64,000 nt of DNA from Rotaria sordida (taxonomy: Eukaryota; Rotifera; Eurotatoria; Philodinida; Philodinidae), in the NCBI GenBank assembly GCA_905250125.1, contig CAJNOL010000112.1, forward strand, positions 62,001 to 126,000. Reading direction: 5' to 3'. The position numbers and the translations under genes are program-made. Position 1 is the stretch's first letter. Every line of letters starts with the position of its first letter. The notes beneath the pieces are model-generated. The model searched no databases and was not told where the DNA came from. It worked only from the letters and a program-made list of their open reading frames with translations. Positions 24,123 to 34,900 of this stretch are shown here, in pieces.

Positions 24123-25142
24123 TAGTCTTATCAAAAGTTCTAACAATTAGTTAAACAAAAAAATGGATAATGAATTCGATCGATAGTATTTTAGGAATAC
24201 ATGTAAAGACAATTCACGATGAACTTACACAACAGCATTGAAATCTAACGCGTCATCATATAGAATAGTTGCAAGGTGGATAAAATGTTTTCAAGAACGA
24301 ACAGAAGTTGTCAATGATGACTCTCGATCTGATTGTTCAATATCCGAATTTTCAGATGTAAATATTGAACTGATACGACAGGTTATCAACAATGATTCAT
24401 ATTCAACTTATGATGATATTATAGCTGAGATTTTTCTTTCTCTCTCTCTTATTGTACAATAGAATAAATTATTCATGATTGTCTAAAGATGAGAAAAACA
24501 AAATTATCCTGAAAATTTTGGAAAACTTCGTAATGGATCACGACAATTATGTAATATTATTATAGGTGATGAGACATGGATTGATCATAGGCAGATTGGG
24601 CACAAATTTGGATTAGCGAAGGTGAATCAACAATGACTGTTGTTCGCCAAAGTAGATTTAAACGAAAAGCTTTGTTTTCTATATTGCTTAAATCAAAGGG
24701 TCCTGTTTTTTTATACATAGGGTAGATAAAGGTAAGACTATTGATTACAATGTTTGTATTGAAAATTGTTTCAAGCCTATTGTCAACGAAATATAGCAAC
24801 AAAGGAAATTATCAAGTGCAACAGATATAAAACTGTTTCATGACAATTCGCTAGACCTTGCATCATGTGATTTTTTATTGCTAAATGATTATATCAAGCA
24901 CAATTTAACTGATCAAACAAATGAAAAATCATTGGCTCGTACGATTTCCAAGACATTTAAAAATATTCCTAAAGAGGAGTTTAAGAAAAAAAAGAAAACA
25001 TTTGACAAAATGTTAGAAAGAATGAACCTTTGTGTAAATAATTATGGTGACTATTTTGGATATCTAATAAAACTGAATTAAAAATATCTCTTTATTTTTC
25101 TATTTTTATTTAATGTTATCAGAACTTTTGGTCAATCCTAAG
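24123..25142 (+). pseudogene. Degenerate mariner (Tc1/mariner superfamily) transposon
   Basis: Pieces of a mariner transposase remain in several frames. The N-terminal helix-turn-helix segment reads KTIHDELTQQH, then SYRIVARWIKCFQERTEVVN, DDSRSD and NIELIRQVINND. The catalytic-core segment GDETWIDH follows near 24567. The C-terminal end is open from about 24850 to 25081 (SCDFLLLNDYIKHNLTDQ ... KTFDKMLERMNLCVNNYGDY). Stops and frameshifts separate the pieces, so it is dead. The sequence CAAAAGTTCT appears near 24132 and inverted near 25121-25130 within partly matching ends (TAGTCTTATC at left; reversed TTAGGATTGACC at right), which I read as eroded terminal inverted repeats. Total length of about 1.0 kb is a little short for mariner, suggesting internal deletion. 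Confidence 0.85.
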
Positions 25143-25887
25143 TAAAAAAAATCATCAAATACATACTTTAATTTAAAGTTTGTTTTTCAACAAAGATTTG
25201 GAGAGTATAACAACTCAAATCTGATTTTTCAGTAGTCAAAATTCTAAAATAAAATTTTTTTTTTGATTATACAGAGTGATAGAACGGCTAATTCTCTAGA
25301 AAACGAGATGTCTTTAAGGTCTTCATAACATTTTTTAATTGAACTACATCAATTTTAAGAAAAGCACAAAAGTTCTTTTTATCTCTGTTTCTCATAAGAA
25401 ATGTGCATTGTGGAATTTTATTTTAGTTTGATTTTAAAAAGTATAAGATGAAAAATAGTACCAAACAAATAAAAAGGTATATGGATGAAATCTGTTTTTT
25501 TTTTTAACAGTTTGAACAGAACAGTAGAAATTAGATGATAATTATTAAAATAAAATTTTTCGAGAAAGCAATTAAAGCAAGGACGTTTTTAATGAAAAAG
25601 TTTATGTATTTATTGATTACTTCAATAAATACATTGTGAATATTAAAAAAAAAGAAAATATCGCCAATTTTTGCAGTACTTGTTTCAAGATGAACATATT
25701 TTTAATTATTTTCAATACTAGAAACGACAATTTTCAATATGTCAGTTTATGATTAACATCTAATGTCTCATAAAATAAACAAAAAAAATCTTAAATCAGT
25801 CAGAATTTTTTAAAATCCAGTTGTATTTAGGTTAATGATCAGAAATAACCGATAAATTCTTAATTTTGATGCAGTATATCACCTCTA
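25143..25887. other. Non-coding gap between mariner and gene fragment
   Basis: AT-rich sequence with stops in all frames. Nothing recognisable was found. Confidence 0.4.
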
Positions 25888-26568
25888 GTTCTCTATGTTG
25901 CTTTTTAAACTATATCATAAGATATTTAGTAAGAGCACAACTGATTTTTTATTTTCATCAAATTCAATGATCGATTTTTTACATATTTTTGACAATTTGA
26001 ATGCGAGATTGATCAGATATTCTAAGCAAAAAAACCAAGGTAACATTTTTAAACAACAGCTTTGGGATATTTCCTCGATCGATTTCTTTGGAAAACTGCT
26101 CGGTCTCAGCGATATTTACTCTTTGCTCGTTAAATCTTCTATGTCCATTCAAATGGTGAACAATTCTCCGTGGGAGTACACATTTACGTTAGAAAAGTTG
26201 AAGAAGTCTCTATCTCAATACGCAGAAGTAGAAAAATTATCTAACAATTTAAACAACACAGGAAATGGAAGGTAATTTATTTCCGAGCCTGTATCTCTCC
26301 TTTCAATCTTTTCTTAACTAGATCTGGATGAAGTTCCTCTTACCACACGAAAGGTTCTTTTGGATAAAGAAGAAGAAGCAGAACAAGGAGAATTTCTTCA
26401 GAGAGAAAATGAAGAGTTCAATGAAGCGACACTAACATCAACACATTTATCCTTAAACTACAATGATCTACTTCGTGGAGAATTCCAAGGGAGACTAGTC
26501 ATTCGCAAAATTGCTGAACACGACTTGGATGATCCTACATTCTACTTGAGAGAGAAGTTAGTTGATTT
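25888..26568 (+). pseudogene. Fragment of an unidentified multi-copy gene (copy A)
   Basis: Two open stretches look like real exons. The first, about 25888-26271, starts after CACCTCTAG and contains FLHIFDNLNARLIRYSKQ and KLLGLSDIYSLLVKSSMS. The second, about 26322-26568, follows TTAACTAG and contains LDEVPLTTRKVLLDKEEE and LDDPTFYLREKLVDL. The obvious donor (GAAG|GTAATT) and acceptor join out of frame, so this copy is probably not functional. The segment at 26528-26568 is repeated, inverted and nearly identical, at about 28626-28668, where the protein continues in a different way. The style resembles the large RNase-H-like, hAT-derived hypothetical proteins of invertebrates (ZNF862-like), but that is only an impression. 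It shows better base balance than the surrounding DNA. Confidence 0.5.
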
Positions 26569-26599
26569 ATATAGAACAAATGCAGAAACAATTCTTTGT

Positions 26600-26749
26600 A
26601 TCGATATATATGGTATTAATTACATGTTTCGACGATTTGCCTGATCTAGTTTTGATCGAGTTGTTCCCATATCTGTCATCCACTGATATTGTCTGGGGAC
26701 TGACTCTTCTTAATCATCGTCTGACAATGCTAATCATGGAACGAGGTTA
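26600..26749 (+). pseudogene. F-box domain fragment
   Basis: The frame reads FDDLPDLVLIELFPYLSSTD then IVWGLTLLNHRLTMLIMERG and ends at a donor-like G|GTTAGT at 26749-26750. This is a complete F-box motif of the kind that starts many short F-box proteins in bdelloid-like genomes (LPDE.L..IF.YLS..D). No downstream exons were found: a Tc1-like element begins 88 bp later. It directly abuts the truncated end of the unidentified gene fragment, so it is probably the broken 5' end of an F-box gene. Confidence 0.6.
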
Positions 26750-26837
26750 GTTCTAACATATTAATTCTCCAAAAAATTTCCCCAAAACTGTTTTTTCTTC
26801 GCCACTCACAAACCAACTTTATTTGACACAAAATATA

Positions 26838-27865
26838 CAGTGGTTTGCAAAAAGACTTGGAACAAATGTTTAGCCTGTATTATAGCGTAGTTCAATTACT
26901 TTCAAAAAAAGATTTTCTTATTTAATAAATATCAGTTCAGAGTCGTAGTATACATAATTCAATATTTTATTTATTCTACTTTTCATTCGGTAACCAAGGC
27001 ACATTTGTTTTTTTTTGCTGCGAATAAAATTGATTACAACATTTTTCAATATTCATACTTGAAAAAATTCAATTAGCGTTAGATTGTGATTGTGAAAACA
27101 ATTAATTCACATTGTGTACACTATTTTTCACCCAATTCTATCGATACGATCTCGTTATGTTATTTAATAAGTTGACGTGATGCGCGGCTGAATCTGGAAT
27201 CAACTATACTTTTTCGGTTGGTGACTGTTCACTATTCTACAGAGTATTGAATTTTGAGTTTTTGAAAGTCCTAACTGATTGTAGACAGTAGTACTTTTGT
27301 GAGGTATGTTCAGATTTCCTAAAAAGAAAATTACCCAAATTTCTGAAATTTCCATCAGCTCGATAATTATATAGTAGTACAAATCAACGGTTTTTATGCA
27401 TATTGGAAATTTCAAAAATTTTAGAAATTTCTGTAATTTCAGAAATTTCTGTAAATACGTAATTACAGAAATTTCAGAAATTTTGTAAATGACATCATTT
27501 TAGGAAGTAACGTAAAATTCAGAACACAAATGCTTGAAATCTTCGAAACTTATGAAATTTCCTTTTTCGGAAATCTGAACACTGCTGACTTTTGTATATC
27601 GGTGAACTTTCATGATGAAATACATTCCTACGTTTCAATAATATAATTCGGAAATATGGTTTAATTTCAGACTGTCTGTATTTACTATGTCAGCTTGATT
27701 ATTATATAACGATAGAATAATAATCAACTAAATATGTGAATATTTTAAGTGGATAGTCTGGTCAGTATAAATATACAATAGCCGCAAAACAAAGACTCAC
27801 GAGGATCTAGAAAACAAAAAATGTTTATGTTGTAAGATTTTTCCAAGTCTTTCTGCAAACCATTA
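26838..27865. mobile_element. Non-autonomous Tc1-like TIR element (about 1.03 kb)
   Basis: The left end reads CAGTGGTTTGCAAAAAGACT and the right end, reversed, TAATGGTTTGCAGAAAGACT, both continuing as TGGAA. These are roughly 25-bp terminal inverted repeats with 4 mismatches. TA dinucleotides sit directly outside both ends (26836-26837 and 27866-27867), as expected for the Tc1/mariner superfamily, and CAGTG termini are typical of Tc1-like elements. The interior has no transposase frame. It contains a palindromic GAAATTTC repeat cluster near 27.4 kb. Confidence 0.8.
27405..27486. repeat. GAAATTTC palindromic/tandem cluster
   Basis: AGAAATTTCTGTAATTTC is repeated and then reversed around TACGTA (GTAAATACGTAATTACAG), producing nested palindromes over about 80 bp. 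Related copies lie at about 27335 and 27550. It forms a strong potential hairpin inside the Tc1-like element. Confidence 0.65.
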
Positions 27866-27949
27866 TAAGTAAAAAGAAAACATGGGAACATTTTGTTCTG
27901 TTTGTTACTGTTCGTACAACATAGAAATTCTTTCTACTTGTTCTTTTCT

Positions 27950-28690
27950 CAAGCGATTCAAAACAACTGAACCAGGTGGAACTAATTTGAATAGACGGTG
28001 TTGTTCTGTTGTTTTTGAAGAAAATCCAGTGTTTATCCTTCAGTTGAGAGAAGTAGTTGTTGAGGCAGGACTTGATGAATGGATCTGCTAGATGAAGCGG
28101 TGGTGGATTTCAATGTAACATCACTTCTTTGTCTAAGAATTCATGATCCAGAGCTCGATTACCACGAATGTGTTGCTTCAGGATTGAGGCAGTACTCACT
28201 CAGACAGCTTGGCTTCTGATTTTGACAACCATCAGAGAACAGAAATGTAGAAACTGTTCAATACCATTTGTCAGATTTTTGTTCGTGAAGAAAGTTTTCA
28301 TCATTTTTGTCGTTGAAATTTGCTCATCTTTTGTCCAAATGTTCCAATTTTCCTTGTCTTGCAATTCTCTCAAACATCGTTTCTTCCACTCCAGGTATTG
28401 ATCATTGAGTATAATAATATCAATCTTGATATGTTTTGAGCTGTTCTTCGTAAAATCAAGTAGATTTTGAAATGATGACTGTCCATACTGAAGCACATCT
28501 ACCCTTTCGTCAAGAACGGCTTTTTGATAGAGCACTGTCACGTGAAGGCAATTTGTCATTGTTTGAAATATAGCAGAAGCTTCTTTGAATTGAGTGTCAA
28601 TCGAAGTACACAATACTTGACAAAAATCAACTAACTTCTCTCTCAAGTAGAATGTAGGATCATCCAAGTATGATTCAATAGGGTTACCCC
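27950..28690 (-). pseudogene. Inverted fragment of the unidentified multi-copy gene (copy B)
   Basis: On the minus strand a frame runs from about 28690 to 28200: GNPIESYLDDPTFYLREKLV, then DFCQVLCTSIDTQFKEASAI, HVTVLYQKAVLDERVDVLQY, ILNDQYLEWKKRC and ending near MVVKIRSQAV. After one stop it continues in related style (SILKQHIRGNRALDHEFLDK, then HLADPFIKS and QLKDKHWIFFKNN) down to about 27960. The DDPTFYLREKLVD segment is shared with copy A on the other strand. Internal stops mark it as a pseudogene. The frame also reads upstream into the RPLP0 3' region, which is coincidental. The domain is not securely recognised; an hAT-derived RNase-H-like protein of the ZNF862/DUF4371 style is my best guess. 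Confidence 0.5.
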
Positions 28691-28986
28691 GGAAAATTCC
28701 TGATGGGCCGATTTGTGGTCTTATGCGCCCCCGTCCTTTCTTCACAAACAAAAAAAAGAAAGAAATAGGGTTTTTTTCATCAAAAAATTCTTCTTGTTCA
28801 CATATTTTTATTATTTCTCTCGTTATATCATCTGTTTTTTTTCTTAATGTGCCAATAAAAAAAAATGCGGATTGAACAATGCAAAGAAAAAGAAAAGAAA
28901 TTGATGACAAACATTGACACATAAAAACGATGATGAATATTTCAAAAACGATAATAAAATTATTATTTTTGTTTTTTTTCGTTGTT
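28691..28986. other. RPLP0 3' flank
   Basis: This is the probable 3' UTR of the minus-strand RPLP0 gene plus a small GC-richer patch (CCCCGG, GCGCCCCCG near 28687-28735). The patch may be the junction of the inverted gene fragment. No gene seen. Confidence 0.4.
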
Positions 28987-31566
28987 TTAACCGAATATAT
29001 CAAGACCACCCATATCATCATCATCTGATTCGGGTTCAGGTTTCTTTTCCGGTTTTTGTGCTGTTTCTTGTTTAGCAGCTGGTGCAGCAGTTGTTGTTGG
29101 TGCTGGTGCTGATGCGGCAGCAAATTTTGATGGATCTTTTAAGTATTCTTTCAACTAGAAGAAATTAAAAAGAGAATTACTATAAAATGATAAACACAAA
29201 AAAAAAATATGTTCGAAAAGATATTCAACGGACTTCAGAACGCTGTTGGATAAGGTTATTTATTCATCAGTTGCTTTATTCAGTAGCAGAACTGGATAAA
29301 ATATTCATCATTTGTCCGTTTTCTCATAGGTAGTATCGAACCATAATTTAATATCATATTAGACTATTAAACTATATTTTTCAACTTACAGTTTTAGCTT
29401 GTTCGAATTCAACATCAGTATCAGCAGCTAATGCAAGTAAACGTTTAAATCCATTAAGTATAAGATGAGGTGCTGATGCTTGATTTGGATAATTAATACC
29501 AAGTGAAAATGCTGCTAAACGTTGAACACCTTGTGAAAATTTTGCACGTAAATCAGCCGGTTTAATATCAAGTATAGATGGCTCAAAACATGAACCAGAA
29601 TCATAAACTATAATTTTCAAAAAGGTAAAACAATTCGAGAGACCCAAAAGAAAAAAAAATTTTTTACCTTGACGAATAATAAGACCATAACTGAAAGGTG
29701 AAACATTTAACATATTAAGTAATGTTGCTTCACTAGCACCGACTTTTTCACCGACTTTAATTAAATGTACGTCATTCTACAAAAAAAAAAAAAAAAGAAT
29801 TTTGTGTATCCATCTTTGTTTATTATTTAAAATGTCTTCACAAAAATCGATATTTCTATCTTCAAAATGAATTGATATAGTTTCCTATGATTAATTAATA
29901 CACAAAAAAAGATAAAAATATGTTAGACTTTTCAAATATAATATTCTTTGATAATTATCCGAATTCTCGATGGGACTAAAAATTAGACAGATAAGATGTC
30001 TGGCAATAAATCAATAAGAAAAACCAGTCTTCTTTAATTCTGTAGTCTTTTGACTAGAACTCAAAATTTTCATCCACACGACATCAAAGATAGAGCCTTG
30101 TCTCACAGTAAGACTTATGATCAATATGTATCTAAATGAAAAAGCTGCGTTCGTATAATTCCTGCAGCGTCAGATTCACAGCTCCCCTACCTACGGGATG
30201 AAAATGTGAAACACAATATAGCTATTGTTGCTAATCACAGGAAGATTCCTTCATTCTATCTATTTTGCGATACATTTCTTCACCATCTTTTTTTTTTAAT
30301 CCTTCAGAAATGCAATAAAGAAGTAGTTGTTATATTATAACAAGACGTTATTGATATACAGCATCTATTTCTGTTGTTAGTCGACTCCTCATAATATGTA
30401 ATACAATGTCACAGCTATCTACATTATTAGTTTCATCAAAAATTTATCAATAACTCAGTGATAGTTCGATGAAATGAATTCAACATTTTTGTGTTAACGA
30501 GAAATAAAACATAGATGATAATCTTATTAGTTCTAAAGATCCAGAAACATTAACATTCAAGTAAATGAACTCATCTTTTCAATGATGAAAGACTGTAGAC
30601 GAGACTTCAGCTACCTGTAATTCATATTTTTAATAAATAGCGAAAAAAAAAAACATAGATGTCGTCCGTCATAACTTTCTTTGTAATTAAGCAATAACGA
30701 CGTCACTATGCTAATAATCTACATTTTTATCTATTACTACATATCAAACATGTTTCTAGGAGAGGAAACGCAATTTATTACTTCTTTGAAGTCATATTTT
30801 CACAAAAACAAATGAATATATCGACTTACAATAATTTCAATAGTACCACGTGTAATTTTTGTTGGAATTTGAAGTGCTTGAAAGAAGCTTGTTTTTTCTG
30901 GACCTAAACCAGTTACTTGAGCTGGAATAGTAACGTCAACTGGAGCAATAGCACCGGCACGAGCTGGAGCAGCAACCTAAACGAATACACGAAAAAAAAA
31001 AAAAAACAAAAGACCGAAGTTTAAATCATAATTTGTTTGTTTTTTTCTTCTATACCTTATTTTCTAAAAGTTTATCCCGAATTGAACCTAAATCTTCTTT
31101 TGTAAAAACAAAACCAACATTTTCATAAACATGTGGTAATATTTTATCCAAATTAGCATTTTTCGTCGTTTGTCCACGTATTGTTTTTCTCATCATTGTA
31201 TTTTTACCCATGAGAATAACTAATTTACAACAGAAAAAAAAAATTTTTTTTTTTCTGTACAAAAAAATAAAATTTCTTATTTTTACCAGCATGTCCACGA
31301 AGTGATACACGAATTTTTTGCATTTGTCGTGAACCAACATTATCAGCACCAACAATAAATACCTTTGGATATTCATCCAAATATTGCTAAAAAAAAAACA
31401 ATAAAACAAAGATAATAAGTAGCTCTCAGATAGATATTATTCTCAATGTTTCTGAAGAAACTCAGAATTGCAGAACACATTTAACAAAAAAGATCATCAT
31501 CATTGAGCTTACCGTTAAACGCATTGTATATTTAGCTTTCCATGTTGAACGATCTTCTTTCACCAT
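28987..31566 (-). CDS. RPLP0: 60S acidic ribosomal protein P0 (uL10)
   Basis: Seven exons on the minus strand: 31513-31566, 31287-31386, 31056-31219, 30830-30976, 29668-29776, 29390-29607 and 28987-29154. They join in frame to 319 residues (human 317). Diagnostic blocks are [81 protein letters not shown] and [10 protein letters not shown], followed by an Ala/Pro/Thr hinge. P0 anchors the P1/P2 stalk to 28S rRNA and recruits elongation factors. The last residues read [14 protein letters not shown] rather than the nearly universal SDDDMGFGLFD; the rest is typical. A TTTTATTGTAG acceptor lies 21 nt before the ATG, so the mRNA is probably trans-spliced or has a 5' UTR intron. The 1,053-bp intron 29777-30829 could host a snoRNA, but I could not identify one. 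Confidence 0.97.
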
Positions 31567-31942
31567 TGTTTTGTTTTTATTTTAATATCTACAATAAAAA
31601 TCAAGTTATTAAGCAACTTATTCAGAATGAAAATGACGAACACTCTCGACCGATGTATCCGTCCTCCATAATAGAAATAAATAAACACAACAATTATATT
31701 TGAGATGAATATTATTTTATTATAACAAAAAAAAAAGAAGAAAATTTCAAAATTATAATTTTTTTTTTGTAAATATTTTTATTCAAAAAAAAAAAAAATA
31801 ATAAAAGAAAATTTTTTTGTTTTGTTTTGGCTTCTTCGATTGAAAAACAAAATGGATAGAGGCCAAAACTATATGTAAATGATAGATAAACCAATAAAAA
31901 TTGTTTTGTGTGTGTTTGATTGAATGTTATGCTGCCAAATGA
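31567..31942. promoter_or_regulatory. Divergent intergenic region RPLP0 / MLL
   Basis: Only 376 bp separate the two start codons of oppositely transcribed genes, so both promoters and 5' UTRs must fit here. It includes long A/T homopolymer runs (31720-31815) and the RPLP0 leader acceptor. No TATA box or specific factor site could be assigned with confidence. Confidence 0.5.
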
Positions 31943-34900
31943 ATGACAAATATGGCACAAATTGAAACAGTCATGTTTGAATCTGTAACAGCTAAAACAA
32001 AAAATTTACCATTATGTATTAAACAAGAACGTCCAAAAAGAGAATGTCGTTCACGTAAACGTCCATATGATATTGAACAATATTCAACAAAACGTCTTAA
32101 ATATGATCAAATAGATATTGATGAACAAGATGATAATTCTTATACATTTGGTTCAACATTATCCGATACAGATGATGATAATAATGACACAGAATCAAAA
32201 TGTTCAACAAGTGATGATACAGAACAATCATCAATAAAACAATTTGATGATAATAGTGATATTGAAGAAAATGAAGATGATATATCAAATATTTATTTTT
32301 CTAAAATATCATCTGATCAACATCGTCATATTCCAGTTGTTTTAAATCAAACAATATCTCAACAACAACAACAACCAACATTTAGTCGATATTCAAAAAG
32401 ATTAATATCACAATTTAAATATTTATATGATCAAGGTTTAAGAAAAGCAATTCAACCAACAAATTCTTTTGAATTTTTTAATAATGATAATAATAATAAT
32501 AATGATATTTATTTTGAAAAATTACGTTGGGAATTACGTAATACATTTAATAGAATTGATCTTTTTAAAGAAGGTTATTGTGTTTTATCAAATGAACCAT
32601 TTCCATTTCATTCACTTTGTTATATGGTAAACATTTTTTTTCTTTTTATCGCTGATAGAAGAGAATATTCATAAGAAAAACATTTAAAAGAATTGTTTTA
32701 AAATACAACTCCTATTTTCAATAAATCTTAGCTATTTATAGCTGAAATTTTCAGAGTAACAAGATATGCATGTATGATAATAAATTTGAGATGTTTTTTT
32801 TTTATATTGAGGTCAAAGTAACCACGACATTCGTTTAAAAAAATTTCATGCGATTTGAATATGCTTGACCCGAGATTGATTTTTTGGGGGATGCTTCATA
32901 TAGTGTCCTGCACGAGTATGACTTTTCGAAACTGAAGTTAATCGATATATGGCATATACTCAGGAGCCGCGCGAGCGGGGGGATGTGGGGGAGTGTACAC
33001 CCCCCCAATAATTGAAAATTTTTGTTTTTTTTTGAGCGACGGGAGCAGATTTGGAACAAATTTTGTGTTTTTTTTAAGAAATTTTGCTCTAAATACCCTT
33101 TTACACCCCCCAAAAATTTTTACACCCTATCAAAACCCGCTACACCCCCCCCAATCTTAGACCTTTCGCGCGGCCCCTGCATATACTTTCATAGTCACAG
33201 CACGCTTTTCAAACTTTTTGTTTTCTATGAAAAAGCATACTATTTAGTTTCTTTCATAAACAACTTATTCAGGATTCATTTGATGCTTTTCTGCTTTTAA
33301 AAATCTGATGAATGTCGCTAACGATGGAACTAATCTAAATGATACCCGTCTTTTGAGCTCATAGTAGACTCGCAGGTAGATCTGAGTGAGAATAGCAACC
33401 GTCTAAAACGTGCATTTCCGAGTTATGATCGATTTATTAGATTTTCTATTCATTTATAAATAGTTCTCAAAAAATCAAATGACAAAATTTCAATCTGAAA
33501 TTTTGCCTATATCTTAGAAAATCCTGAATGTTTCTATGTCGAGGTATTGAATTTTCAAAAACTAGCCCATTTTTCAAGATATTCTAAGTATAGACAAACG
33601 CTTTTGAAGGTTTTTGCTAGTACCTGCCTGTGGATTCAATATGAAATCATACATTTTTTTGTTTATTTCTAGTGTGGTTCAATGGGTTCGGATTTAATTT
33701 ATTGTAATTGTTGTTGTGAAGCATATCATCCAAGTTGTTTAAATAATTATGAACGACCTCAATTAAATTCATTATCTGATTTATGGTTATGTCCAAATTG
33801 CAATGTATGTAATATATGTGGTTTATTAACTCATCGAAATTTTTTAACACGAATAACAAATGAACAAAATTTATCAACACAATTATTATCTTGTTATGAT
33901 TGTAAACGAAATTTTCATATAAAATGTATAAAAAAATTTAAAGATGAACAATTTAATGAATTAAATAATAATCTTATTCAAAATAATAATAATACAGTAG
34001 TATCATTATCACGTTTATCAAATAGTTATTTAATAAATCAAACATGGTTTTGTCCATCATGTATTAAATGTGATTGTGGACAAACATTAATATCAAATGA
34101 ACGTAATATAATATCATTAACAAAAACTTATACATCACAACAATCACTTATGTGTATTGATTGTTTAAATAATATAAAATTAATTCGTCAACAAAAAAAT
34201 GATAATATTGAAAAATGTCATTTATGTGAAAAATATATTGAACAAATTTTATTTAAACAAAAACAAATGAATTATTTTTTACAATGTATTAAATGTAAAA
34301 ATCGTTTTCATCCAAAATGTGATGAATATTTAAATGAAGATGCTGAAATTATACCACATATTAAACATTTATGTTTAAATATAATTTGTTCAAAATGTGA
34401 TTTAGATGAAAAAGAAAAAATAAAAAAATTTTTAATGGATTATAAACTTCAATGTAAGAAATTTTCAACAAAGCATTTTTGAGATATGAGACTTTGTTTA
34501 AAACTTGTAAATTTTGTTTTTTTTAGGAAAGATAGTCTAGTTAAGATTTCCATGTACGAAAAGTTTCAAATAAAATATTTGAAAATATGAATTTCCGAAA
34601 AACTAAGACCCCCAAAAAAATAGACATGTTTACAATTCAATAGATTACGAGAGAACGAACACTCCCAGGTGAAGTTCTACTTTTCACGTGATATTTTGCC
34701 CATGTGTAGGTTTTAGTGAGACTAGAAAAACTCAAAAAGAGTTTAGATTTCTATGACTTATATCGAAATCGACATTGCATTGTATTCCAATATAAGTCAT
34801 AGCACTGTTAGAGAAGATATAGAAATTCAAATCCTTTTGGGATTTTCCTAGTTTCTCTAAGGCCTGCATATGAGCAAGATATCATGTCAAAAGTAGAGTT

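Noticed and set aside
28200-29123. A 307-codon minus-strand open frame across the RPLP0 3' end
   Set aside because: Its first part is the RPLP0 last exon in a wrong frame (His/Gln-rich), and only the distal part matches the inverted gene fragment, so the long frame is a coincidence.
29777-30829. snoRNA in the long RPLP0 intron
   Set aside because: Ribosomal-protein introns often host snoRNAs, but I found no paired C/D or H/ACA boxes that I could defend.
33022-33300. 92-codon plus-strand frame (and one opposite at 32835-33113)
   Set aside because: They lie inside and across the 219-bp hAT MITE in MLL intron 1 and have no protein similarity; in-frame MLL exons flank this intron.
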